The position numbers and the translations under genes were made by a program. This document shows positions 37,364-44,848 of a DNA stretch of 64,000 nucleotides, piece after piece. The first letter of the stretch is position 1; the number at the start of each line of letters is the position of its first letter. Under the pieces are notes generated by a model that ran no database searches, was not told the origin of the DNA, and saw only the letters and a program-made list of their open reading frames with translations. This stretch comes from Jatrophihabitans sp964252635 (GTDB lineage Bacteria; Actinomycetota; Actinomycetes; Mycobacteriales; Jatrophihabitantaceae): contig NZ_CAXUNP010000010.1 of assembly GCF_964252635.1 (NCBI RefSeq), positions 1 through 64,000 of the forward strand. Reading direction: 5' to 3'.

Positions 37364-38200
37364 TCAGGAACGGGGTTCGGGCCAGTCCCTGATGCGCCAG
37401 AAATGACCGACCGGGCCGAGCCCGGCCCCGAGCGGGAACGAGTTCCCGACCGCGGCCGTGACGAACGCCTTGCCCTCGCGCACCGCGTCGACGAGCGAGG
37501 CCCCGCGGGCCAGGGCCGCCGTGGTCGCCGAGGCCAGCGTGTCGCCCGAGCCGTGGGTGTGCGCGGTCGTATGGCGCGGGGCCGCGAACTCGGTCCAGGT
37601 GGTGCCGTCGTACAGCACGTCCACCGCGTCGCCGTCCGGCAGGTGCCCGCCCTTCACCAGCACCGCGCGTGGCCCGAGCCCGAGCAGGGCCCGGGCTGCG
37701 TCGTCCATGTCCGAGCGGGTGCGCACATCGATCCCGGTGAGCAGCTTGACCTCGCCGAGGTTCGGGGTGATCAACGTGGCCAGCGGGACGATGGTGTCGC
37801 GCAGCGCCGCGAAGGCGTCCGGGCGCAGCAACGCGTCGCCGTGCTGGGACGCGGCCACGGGGTCGACGACGAACGGGCTGATGCCGAGCCGCGTCACGGC
37901 CTTGGCCACCGCGGCCATGATCGCGGCCGACGCCAGCATGCCGGTCTTGGCGGCGTCGACCCCGATGTCGACCGCCACCGATTCGATCTGGTCGGCGACG
38001 GCCTGTGGCGGCAGCTCGTGGAAGTCCGACACACCGAGCGAGTTCTGGACGGTGACCGCGGTGATCGCGGACATGCCGTGCACCCGACAGGCCAGGAAGG
38101 TCTTCAGGTCGGCCTGGACGCCGGCGCCGCCGCCGGAGTCGGAGCCGGCAATGGTCAGGGCGGTCGGTGGCTGGCTGCTCTGTCGTGGGCTGCGGGGCAC
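37364..38200 (-). CDS. thiD: hydroxymethylpyrimidine (phosphate) kinase
   Basis: Phosphorylates HMP and HMP-P to HMP-PP for ThiE. 278 residues of the ribokinase fold: TIAGSDSGGGAGVQADLKTF near the start, GMSAITAVTVQNS, AKTGMLAS, VDPVAASQHGD, ITPNLGEV, VKGGHL and the catalytic HTHGSGDTLAS. GTG at 38200 chosen; an in-frame codon at 38227 would add nine residues and overlap the divergent VOC gene. No riboswitch precedes it, in contrast to thiO and cytX. Confidence 0.94.
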   Translation of the reverse strand: MPRSPRQSSQPPTALTIAGSDSGGGAGVQADLKTFLACRVHGMSAITAVTVQNSLGVSDFHELPPQAVADQIESVAVDIGVDAAKTGMLASAAIMAAVAKAVTRLGISPFVVDPVAASQHGDALLRPDAFAALRDTIVPLATLITPNLGEVKLLTGIDVRTRSDMDDAARALLGLGPRAVLVKGGHLPDGDAVDVLYDGTTWTEFAAPRHTTAHTHGSGDTLASATTAALARGASLVDAVREGKAFVTAAVGNSFPLGAGLGPVGHFWRIRDWPEPRS

Positions 38201-38217
38201 CGTGCCAGTATTCCGTG

Positions 38218-38616
38218 GTGACCGCACCGCTCGATCACGTCACGATCGCCGCCACCGACCTGACGCGCAGCGTGGGCTTCTACGAGGCCGCGTTGACGGC
38301 GCTCGGTCTCGTCCGTCTCGCCGAGCTCGTCGACGAGGAGGAGGACGACGCCGAGCTCGAGGCGGCCGGTTGGGGCGAGCCGGACGGGCGGGTCCTCGTC
38401 TGGGTGGTGACCTCGGAGGTGGCGACGTGCGGCGTCCACGTCGGGCTGCGTGCTGCGACTCGCGAGGCCGTCGAGGCGTTCCACGCGGCGGCACTGGACG
38501 CGGGCGGCGCGGAGCACTCCGCACCGCGGCGGTGGCCGCTCTACCGTCGCGGCGAGTTCAACGCGATCGTCCGTGACCCGCAGGGCAACCTCGTCGAGGC
38601 CGTCGCACCCGAGTAG
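38218..38616 (+). CDS. VOC-family (glyoxalase-like) protein
   Basis: 132 residues. DHVTIAATDLTRSVGFYEAALTALG starts the first VOC module (His as likely metal ligand), GVHVGLRAATREAVEAFHAAALDAGG the second, and AIVRDPQGNLVEAVAPE ends it with the expected glutamate. A DEEEDDAELE insertion between strands is acidic. Start GTG at 38218 (another GTG one codon upstream), only 17 bases from the divergent thiD start. Substrate unknown. Confidence 0.82.
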   Translation: MTAPLDHVTIAATDLTRSVGFYEAALTALGLVRLAELVDEEEDDAELEAAGWGEPDGRVLVWVVTSEVATCGVHVGLRAATREAVEAFHAAALDAGGAEHSAPRRWPLYRRGEFNAIVRDPQGNLVEAVAPE

Positions 38617-38625
38617 CGCCGTCCG

Positions 38626-39078
38626 TCAGACGACGGCCTCGAGGGTTCGCTTGAGCTGGATGACGGTGTCGTCCGCGATGGGCTCGAAGCCCTTGCGCAG
38701 GAACGGTTCGGCCAGCCGCGCGAGGCCCTTGAAACGGAAGTGCGCGCGGTACGTCAGGACCGTGCGTTCGCCGTCCTCGCTGTGCTCCGCCCGGAAGCTC
38801 ATGTCGTCGGTGCTCTCGACGGTCTTGTTGACGCCCGTGAACGTCAGGTGCTCGTCCGGGTCGAGGCGGGCGATGCGGTAGTCGAGTTCGGTGCGCCGTC
38901 CGCGGTACTCGGACACGTTGCGGAAGGCGGCACCGACGACGAGCGGCCCGTCGCCGTCCGTGCGGACTGTCGAGATCGTTCCCGGGTCCCACTGCTCGGT
39001 GTTGGTGAAGTCGGTGAGGTAGGCGAAGACATTCGGCAGCGGACGCTCGACAACGACCTCGCGCTCGACGGTGATCAT
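38626..39078 (-). CDS. SRPBCC-family protein
   Basis: 150 residues of the polyketide cyclase/dehydrase group: opening strand TVEREVVVERPLPNVFAYLTDF, NTEQWDPGTI ligand-entry helix, RRTELDYRIARLDPDEHL strands and a long C-terminal helix (FEPIADDTVIQLKRTLE). No catalytic residues identifiable. Unlike the SRPBCC protein at 8 kb it has the fuller START-like length. ATG at 39078; convergent with the VOC gene, nine bases between stops. Confidence 0.8.
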   Translation of the reverse strand: MITVEREVVVERPLPNVFAYLTDFTNTEQWDPGTISTVRTDGDGPLVVGAAFRNVSEYRGRRTELDYRIARLDPDEHLTFTGVNKTVESTDDMSFRAEHSEDGERTVLTYRAHFRFKGLARLAEPFLRKGFEPIADDTVIQLKRTLEAVV

Positions 39079-39227
39079 GCCGTCGCACCGGGGTGAATCG
39101 GAACAGGCGCTCCCGCGTAGACCATGTACTCAGCGTGACAGGCGATCGGGAGCGATGCGACCGGGTCGGCCAGGTCGAGACCACATCGTGTCTGTTTCAC
39201 ATCAGCCACAGCTGGCACACTGGCACC

Positions 39228-40268
39228 ATGCCCGCCGGACGTGTCCTCGCCGCCCTCACCGCCTCCGTCGCCGTGGGCGGCTGCGCCGTCGTGGTGTTCG
39301 GCATGACGAACGCCGCCAGCAAGCCCGATGCTCGGCAGCGGAGCACCGTCGCCGCGGCGCCCACCTCACGGCCCGCCTTCGTGCCGACGGGTGCGCCGAG
39401 CACCGGGCCGGTCCTCCGGGCCACCGGGCGGGCCACGGCCACGCGTCTCGCAACCGCTCCCACCCGGTCGAGCGCAGCGGCAGCCACGCCCGTGGCGGTC
39501 GCACCGACGACCCGGGCGGTGGCCCCGGTCGCGGCACCCACGACAGCCTCCCGGACGGCGGCCCGTCCGCCCGCCGCTCGTCCGGCGGCCCGTCCCGCGG
39601 CCAGGCCGGCGACCCGGCCCGCAGTGCAGCGCGCCGCGCCCACCACGCACCACGTGGCCGCCGCGACCGGCCAGCGGTTGCCACTGGGGTACTCGACCGG
39701 AAGCGCCACCCGTGTCATCACGGTCACCGCCCGCTCGCATGGCGCCACGACGGCCACCCTGCAGGCCTGGACGAAGGTGCGGGGCGGCTGGACGAAGTAC
39801 GGCTCGTCGATGACGGCCCACGTCGGTGCGCAGGGCATCGGGCGGGCCAGCGAGTCGTCGTCCCACACGCCGGCGGGCAGTTTCACGATGACGCAGGCGT
39901 TCGGGCGCAGGAGCGACCCGGGCACCGCGCTGCCCTACTTCAAGACCACGCCGTCGGACTACTGGATCAGCGACTCGGGTCGGTACTACAACACCCACCG
40001 CCGGTGCGGCTCGTGCGGCTACGACGACGGTGTCAACGAGCGCCTGTACTACGAGACGCCGTACTACAACTACGCCGTGGTCATCGACTACAACACCCGC
40101 AACGCGCCCGGCGGCGTGCACCAGGGCCGGGGGAGCGCGTTCTTCCTGCACGTCACCGACGGGCGGCCGACGGCCGGGTGCGTCGCCATCCCGCAGAGCC
40201 GTCTCGTCCCGCTCATGCGGTGGCTGCGGCCGTCGGCGCACCCGCGCATCCTCATCGGCGTCACCTGA
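39228..40268 (+). CDS. secreted YkuD-type L,D-transpeptidase-like protein (paralogue 1)
   Basis: 346 residues. A signal-peptide-like start (MPAGRVLAALTASVAVGGCAVVV) could be a lipoprotein signal with Cys19 or a plain export signal. A long Ala/Pro/Thr/Arg linker (about 30-150, with RPAARPAARPA repeats) leads to the C-terminal catalytic domain. FFLHVTDG and PTAGCVAIP give the catalytic His and Cys in the PTAGC form of the COG3786 group, rather than SHGC. Expected to work in the cell wall, forming L,D-crosslinks or attaching proteins. The domain is closely similar to the protein at 42938-43834 (ETPYYNYAVVIDYNTRNAPG shared exactly). Confidence 0.85.
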   Translation: MPAGRVLAALTASVAVGGCAVVVFGMTNAASKPDARQRSTVAAAPTSRPAFVPTGAPSTGPVLRATGRATATRLATAPTRSSAAAATPVAVAPTTRAVAPVAAPTTASRTAARPPAARPAARPAARPATRPAVQRAAPTTHHVAAATGQRLPLGYSTGSATRVITVTARSHGATTATLQAWTKVRGGWTKYGSSMTAHVGAQGIGRASESSSHTPAGSFTMTQAFGRRSDPGTALPYFKTTPSDYWISDSGRYYNTHRRCGSCGYDDGVNERLYYETPYYNYAVVIDYNTRNAPGGVHQGRGSAFFLHVTDGRPTAGCVAIPQSRLVPLMRWLRPSAHPRILIGVT

Positions 40269-40302
40269 TCCCACCCGCCCGGTGGGGCACGACGCCGAGC
40301 GG

Positions 40303-40479
40303 TCAGCCCTGGGGGTACTTGCGCTGACGCTCCTCGGCGAGCCGCCGGCCGGTCATGCGCTGGGTGCCGTACGTGCCGTCCGGGGCACGCATCGGTGGCA
40401 TGAAACCGGTCAGCGCCGCCCCCATCACGCGGAGGAACTCGCCGACCGACTGGAACGCGCGGTGTCTGGATGCGGCCAT
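40303..40479 (-). CDS. small basic hypothetical protein
   Basis: 58 residues beginning MAASRHRAFQSVGEFL, with one weakly hydrophobic helix (VMGAALTGFMPPM) and a basic C-terminus (RRLAEERQRKYPQG). Codon bias in this frame is actinobacterial, and no competing gene covers it. Could be a small membrane-associated protein; function unknown. An upstream start would add six residues. Confidence 0.55.
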   Translation of the reverse strand: MAASRHRAFQSVGEFLRVMGAALTGFMPPMRAPDGTYGTQRMTGRRLAEERQRKYPQG

Positions 40480-40565
40480 GACGGACCTCGTTCCCAAGGG
40501 CTGCTCGATGCAGCGTGCCTCGAGCGTAGATCGTCCGTGAGCCCGTGGCGAGGACCGGATCGGGG

Positions 40566-42206
40566 TCAGGTCTCGCGGACGGTGCCGTGGTCGACGGACA
40601 GGCGCCGGGTCACCGCCACGGCCTCGAGCAACCGGCGGTCGTGACTGACGAGCAGCATCGTGCCGGGATAGGTCGCCAGCGCCTGTTCGAGCTGCTCGAT
40701 GGCCGGCAGGTCGAGGTGGTTGGTGGGCTCGTCGAGCACGAGCAGGTTGACGCCGCGCGCCTGCAGCAGTGCCAACGCGGCCCGGGTGCGCTCACCGGGG
40801 GAGAGGGTGCCGGCCGTCCGGCCGACGTGGTCGGCGCGCAGCCCGAACTTGGCGAGCAGGGTCCGTACCTCGGCGTCGGGCCAGTCGGGCAGCAGTCGGG
40901 CGAAGGCGCGGGGCAGCGTCTCGTCCTCGCCCAGCAAGGCTCGTGCCTGGTCGACGCCGCCCACGACGACGCCAGGGCCCAGCGAGCTGCGGCCGGACGC
41001 GAGCTCGGTCCGACCGAGCAGCGCGGCGAGCAGGGTCGTCTTGCCGCTGCCGTTGGGCCCGGTGATCACCACCCGATCACCCCAGTCGATCTGCAGGTCG
41101 ACGGGCCCGAGCGTGAACCCGCCCCGGCGGACGACCGCGTGGTCGAGCACCGCGACGACCGCGCCGGCCCGCGGCGCTGCGGCGATCGTCAGCTGCAGCT
41201 GCCACTCCTTGCGGGGCTCCTCGACGACCTCCAGCCGTTCGATCGCCCGCTCGGTCTGCCGGGCCTTGGCGGCCTGCTTCTCGGTGTTCTCCTGACGGAA
41301 CTTGCGGGTCACCTTGTCGTGGTCGGTACCCGCTTTGCGCCGGGCGTTGCGCACCCCGTGCTCGAGCCAGTTGCGCTGCATCTGGGCCCGGTCGCCGAGA
41401 GCCGACAGCCGGCCCGCGTACTCGTCGTAGGCCTCCCGGGCGTGGCGCCGGGCGACCTCGCGCTCGTCGAGATAGGCCTGGTATCCGCCGTCGAAGTGCG
41501 CGATCTGCTGCTGGGCGAGGTCCAGCTCGACGATCTCGGTGACGGTGCGGGCCAGGAACTCGCGGTCGTGACTGACCACGACCACACCGGCCCGCTGTGC
41601 GGTCACGAACTGTTCCAGCAGCTGCAGGCCGTCGAGGTCGAGATCGTTGGTCGGCTCGTCGAGGGCGAACACGTCGAAACGCGCGAGCAGCAACGACGCC
41701 AGCCCGGCGCGCGCGGCCTGCCCGCCGGACAGCGAGGTCATCAACGCGTCCGTCCCGACGTCGAGACCGATGCGCGCGAGCTCGGGGCCGACGCGTTCGT
41801 CGAGATCGGCTGCGCCGAGCGCCAACCAGCGTTCCAACGCTTCTGCGTAGGCGTCGTCGGACCCGGGCCGGCCGTCGGCGAGAGCCGCCGACGCGTCGTC
41901 GAGCGCGGCGTTCGCGTCGGCCACCCCGGTGCGCCGGGCCAGGAAGGCGCCCACCGTCTCGCCCGGGCGCCGCTCGGTCTCCTGGTCCAGGTAGCCCACG
42001 GTCGCCGACGACGGGACCCGGGTGACGGTGCCGGTCTCGGGCGCGAGCAGGCCGCTCAGCATCCGCAGCAGGGTCGACTTGCCGGCCCCGTTGACGCCCA
42101 CGAGCCCGACCACCGCGCCGGGTGCGACGACGAGGTCCAACCCCTCGAACAGCACGCGCGCACCGAAGGCGGCTGCCGCGTCCCGGACGACGATCGAGGC
42201 GGACAC
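40566..42206 (-). CDS. ABC-F family ATPase
   Basis: 546 residues with two ABC ATPase domains and no membrane part. Domain 1: GVNGAGKST (about 37-45), LSGGQAARAGLASLL, DEPTNDLD. The linker (about 240-330) is a charged coiled coil (NARRKAGTDHDKVTRKFRQ). Domain 2: GPNGSGKTT, LSPGERTRAALALL, DEPTNHLD. ABC-F proteins act on the ribosome; some give antibiotic resistance and others are translation factors. The linker is compatible with a resistance-type factor but does not prove it. GTG at 42206. No attenuator was recognised upstream. Confidence 0.92.
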   Translation of the reverse strand: MSASIVVRDAAAAFGARVLFEGLDLVVAPGAVVGLVGVNGAGKSTLLRMLSGLLAPETGTVTRVPSSATVGYLDQETERRPGETVGAFLARRTGVADANAALDDASAALADGRPGSDDAYAEALERWLALGAADLDERVGPELARIGLDVGTDALMTSLSGGQAARAGLASLLLARFDVFALDEPTNDLDLDGLQLLEQFVTAQRAGVVVVSHDREFLARTVTEIVELDLAQQQIAHFDGGYQAYLDEREVARRHAREAYDEYAGRLSALGDRAQMQRNWLEHGVRNARRKAGTDHDKVTRKFRQENTEKQAAKARQTERAIERLEVVEEPRKEWQLQLTIAAAPRAGAVVAVLDHAVVRRGGFTLGPVDLQIDWGDRVVITGPNGSGKTTLLAALLGRTELASGRSSLGPGVVVGGVDQARALLGEDETLPRAFARLLPDWPDAEVRTLLAKFGLRADHVGRTAGTLSPGERTRAALALLQARGVNLLVLDEPTNHLDLPAIEQLEQALATYPGTMLLVSHDRRLLEAVAVTRRLSVDHGTVRET

Positions 42207-42236
42207 CCGTCCACTGTAGGGAACGGTGCGGGCCGC

Positions 42237-42884
42237 TCAGCCGCCTCCGCCGCTGGCGCCGAGCTGGGCCATGGCCGCCCGGGTGCGGATGCGGACGGTC
42301 GCGTGGTTCACGAGCTCGCGATACGGGCCGCACTCGTCCCACCGCAGTTCGAGCGCGTCGCCACCGAGGCCGAACAGCCGATCGGCAAGCACCAGGGTCG
42401 TGAACTCGTGGTGGGACCGGGCCGCGACGGTGTCGCGGGCGACGGCACGCAGCTGCTCGCGCAGCGCCCCGTACTGGTCGGCCGGCGCGACGTAGACGCG
42501 GCCTCCCGGACGTAGCGGCGCAGCCTTCGCGCGCCACTCGCCGGTGTCGACGAGCCGGGCGGCGACCTCGCGGGTGCGCAGTCGGCCGCGATCGATCCAG
42601 GCCGTCTCCGACTCGAAACCGCCGTGCAGCAACTGGTCGCAGACGACGTCGTCGAGGTCCCCGTCCGGGGAGCCCTCGTCGATGTAGGTGGTGGTGTCGC
42701 TGTCGACGATGCGTTCGGTGAGACGCAGGTCGACGAGGACCGCGGCACGCAGCGCGATGTCCCACAGCGGTCCGGGCGTCAACCGGCCGCGGGCGTCGAT
42801 GCCGAGGCGGAGCAGCCACAGCGCGACGCTGTCGATCTCCTGGGCGTCGGCGCTGACCCCGCCGGGACCGTCGTCGAAGGACAC
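42237..42884 (-). CDS. GPP34 (GOLPH3-like) family protein
   Basis: 215 residues, mostly helical. VALWLLRLGIDARGRLTP, then LRAAVLVDLRLTERI, and late LADRLFGLGGD match the pattern of actinobacterial GPP34 proteins, relatives of Golgi phosphoprotein 3, which binds phosphoinositide in eukaryotes. The assignment is from pattern, not a search. Bacterial roles are largely unknown. GTG at 42884 is used since ATG at 42892 is out of frame. It lies 30 bases upstream of the ABC-F gene on the same strand and may be cotranscribed. Confidence 0.65.
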   Translation of the reverse strand: MSFDDGPGGVSADAQEIDSVALWLLRLGIDARGRLTPGPLWDIALRAAVLVDLRLTERIVDSDTTTYIDEGSPDGDLDDVVCDQLLHGGFESETAWIDRGRLRTREVAARLVDTGEWRAKAAPLRPGGRVYVAPADQYGALREQLRAVARDTVAARSHHEFTTLVLADRLFGLGGDALELRWDECGPYRELVNHATVRIRTRAAMAQLGASGGGG

Positions 42885-42937
42885 GCGCCCATGGTGCCGG
42901 ATCCGGCCTGCGACGGCCGCATGCGACCCTGGAGGCC

Positions 42938-43834
42938 ATGCACCGGCCCCGTCTCGCCCTTGCCGCGGCCACGATCTCCGCGTGTTGCGCGCTCGCGGCA
43001 TGCTCCAGCAGCGGGCCGAACGCCACAGACGCCACTGCCTCGTCCGGGTCGCGACCGCCCTCGACGCCTGCCAGCAGCTCGACGGCCCCGACCAGCACCG
43101 CGGCGCCGAGGACGAGCGCCGCAACGCGCTCCGCGGCGCCGACCTCGAAGCGTGCGAGCAGCACGAAGCCGGCGACGTCACCCGCACCGCGGACGTCGTC
43201 GACCCGCGTCCACGCGGCGAGCACCCCCCGGCGGTTGCCCCTGTCCGGCACGACCAGCGGCGCCGACCAGGTCATCACGGTGGTGGCCTCGTCGCACGGC
43301 AGCACGACCGCGACGTTGCAGGCGTGGCACCGCGTCTCCGGCGGCTGGCGTACGTCCGGCCCGTCCGTCACCGCGCACCTGGGCTCGGGGGGCGTCGGGC
43401 GGGCCAGCGAGGGGTCGACGAAGACGCCGGCCGGCAGCTTCACGCTGACGCAGGCCTTCGGGCACGACCGCGACCCCGGCACCCGGTTGCCCTACACGCA
43501 CACGACGCCGGACGACTGGTGGATCAGCCAGAGCTCGTCGCCGCTGTACAACACCAGGCAGCGCTGCGCGTCGCACTGCGGTTTCACCCGCGGTGACCCT
43601 AACGAGCACCTCTACTACGAAACGCCGTATTACAACTACGCCGTCGTGATCGACTACAACACGCGCAACGCACCCGGGGGAGTGCACCCGGGCGCGGGTA
43701 GCGCGTTCTTCCTGCACGTCACCGACGGCGCTCCGACCGCCGGCTGCGTCTCCGTACCGCAGGACCGGCTGGTGTCCATCCTGCGGTGGTTGCGACCGGG
43801 GGACCACCCGCGCATCCTCATCGGCGTGGCCTGA
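42938..43834 (+). CDS. lipoprotein with YkuD-type L,D-transpeptidase domain (paralogue 2)
   Basis: 298 residues. A classic lipoprotein signal ends in LAACSSS (lipidated Cys22). A Ser/Thr/Pro/Ala-rich linker follows (about 25-105), then a catalytic domain from about 110 with FFLHVTDG and PTAGCVSVP. Compared with paralogue 1 the linker is shorter and of different composition, while the domain keeps TATLQAW, GRASE, TPAGSF and the ETPYYNYAVV block. Probably membrane-anchored on the outer face and acting on peptidoglycan. ATG at 42938, 53 bases from the divergent GPP34 gene. Confidence 0.86.
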   Translation: MHRPRLALAAATISACCALAACSSSGPNATDATASSGSRPPSTPASSSTAPTSTAAPRTSAATRSAAPTSKRASSTKPATSPAPRTSSTRVHAASTPRRLPLSGTTSGADQVITVVASSHGSTTATLQAWHRVSGGWRTSGPSVTAHLGSGGVGRASEGSTKTPAGSFTLTQAFGHDRDPGTRLPYTHTTPDDWWISQSSSPLYNTRQRCASHCGFTRGDPNEHLYYETPYYNYAVVIDYNTRNAPGGVHPGAGSAFFLHVTDGAPTAGCVSVPQDRLVSILRWLRPGDHPRILIGVA

Positions 43835-43864
43835 CGGCCTGCCGGCGGTGGGACGCGCCGCGCG

Positions 43865-44233
43865 TCAGGCCCGGTCGTGCAGGGTGATCTGGTAGCCGTC
43901 CGGGTCGGCGAAGGTGAAGGTCCGGCCGAAGGGGCCGTCGATCGGTGCGGAGACGATGGCGTGGCCGTCGGCGAGCAGCGCATCGTGAATGGCCTGGACA
44001 TCGGTGGCGTGCAGCCAGATCGCTGCGCCGATGCCGGGCTGGGCGACGGACGCGAGGTCGGTGCCGGGAATGACGTCCCGGAGCGCGAAGGCGATCGGCG
44101 ACGTGCCGAACACGACGGCGTGCGGCGGCCCGGCCGGTGAGCGGACCAGGCCGAGATAGCGCTCGTAGAACGCCTGCGAAGCGCCGAGATCGCGCGCTTG
44201 CAGGGAAATGAAGTCGGGACCAGTGGCCGGCAT
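43865..44233 (-). CDS. VOC-family protein divergent from MarR
   Basis: 122 residues: FISLQARDLGASQAFYERYLGL opens module one, AAIWLHATDVQAIHDALLADG module two, and TFADPDGYQITLHDRA closes it. This is the glyoxalase/bleomycin-resistance pattern. ATG at 44233 has a strong AGAGGAG site. It is divergent from a MarR regulator with two operator palindromes in between, so its expression very likely responds to the MarR ligand. It may modify or sequester that compound; not proven. Confidence 0.85.
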   Translation of the reverse strand: MPATGPDFISLQARDLGASQAFYERYLGLVRSPAGPPHAVVFGTSPIAFALRDVIPGTDLASVAQPGIGAAIWLHATDVQAIHDALLADGHAIVSAPIDGPFGRTFTFADPDGYQITLHDRA

Positions 44234-44254
44234 GATGAAGCTCCTCTTTTGGTT

Positions 44255-44272
44255 GTGTCAGCTACCTGACAC
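44255..44272. promoter_or_regulatory. MarR operator 1
   Basis: GTGTCAG-CTAC-CTGACAC, a perfect 7+7 palindrome with a 4-base spacer, 22 bases ahead of the VOC start. It shares the half-site TGTCAG and spacer length with the second palindrome 27 bases away. Confidence 0.85.
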
Positions 44273-44281
44273 AGGCAACGT

Positions 44282-44299
44282 ATGTCAGAATACTGACAT
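44282..44299. promoter_or_regulatory. MarR operator 2
   Basis: ATGTCAG-AATA-CTGACAT, a perfect 7+7 palindrome with a 4-base spacer. It covers the first two bases of the MarR start codon, so binding would block expression of the regulator itself. Confidence 0.85.
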
Positions 44300-44759
44300 G
44301 AGTCAAGACGGCGTCGACATCGAGACGTCCCTCGGTTATCTGTTGAAGGAGGCGTCCAGCGCCCTCCGCGCGGCGATGGAGGAGGTGCTGCGTCCGCTGG
44401 GGATGACCGTCACGCACTACTCGTGCCTCGAGCTGTTGGCGCAACGACCGGGGCTGTCGAACTCCGAGCTCGCTCGGGGCGCCTTCGTGACCCGACAGTC
44501 GATGAACGTGCTGCTGCAGAGCCTGGAACGGGACGGTCAGGTCACCAGGCCGGCGCAGCCACCCGCGGGCAAGGCGCTTCCCACCCGGCTCACGCCGCGC
44601 GGCCGACGCAACCTCGCCAAGGCGACGAAGGCGGTCCGTGCCGTCGAGGTCCGGATGCTGGCCGGCCTCGACGCCGGTGAGCAGTCCCACGCCTTCCGGG
44701 TCCTGCACAGCATGGTTCGGCAACTGCGCGACCACGACGCCGACGCATCGTCGGATTGA
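44298..44759 (+). CDS. MarR-family transcriptional regulator
   Basis: 153 residues with an all-helical dimer interface and a central winged helix-turn-helix (about 50-105; LSNSELARGAFVTRQSMNVLL is recognition-helix region, then LERDGQVTRPAQP wing). Autoregulated by the operators around its start and probably repressing the divergent VOC gene. The ligand is unknown. ATG at 44298; only a short leader can exist because the operator overlaps the start. Confident of family and control. Confidence 0.9.
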   Translation: MSQDGVDIETSLGYLLKEASSALRAAMEEVLRPLGMTVTHYSCLELLAQRPGLSNSELARGAFVTRQSMNVLLQSLERDGQVTRPAQPPAGKALPTRLTPRGRRNLAKATKAVRAVEVRMLAGLDAGEQSHAFRVLHSMVRQLRDHDADASSD

Positions 44760-44848
44760 TTCACGTATGCGCACGAAGCGTCACCGGTACGCGGCTGGAT
44801 CGGCTACAGTGCGTGAGCCCCCGCGATACCCAGCTCGAGGTGCAACTC

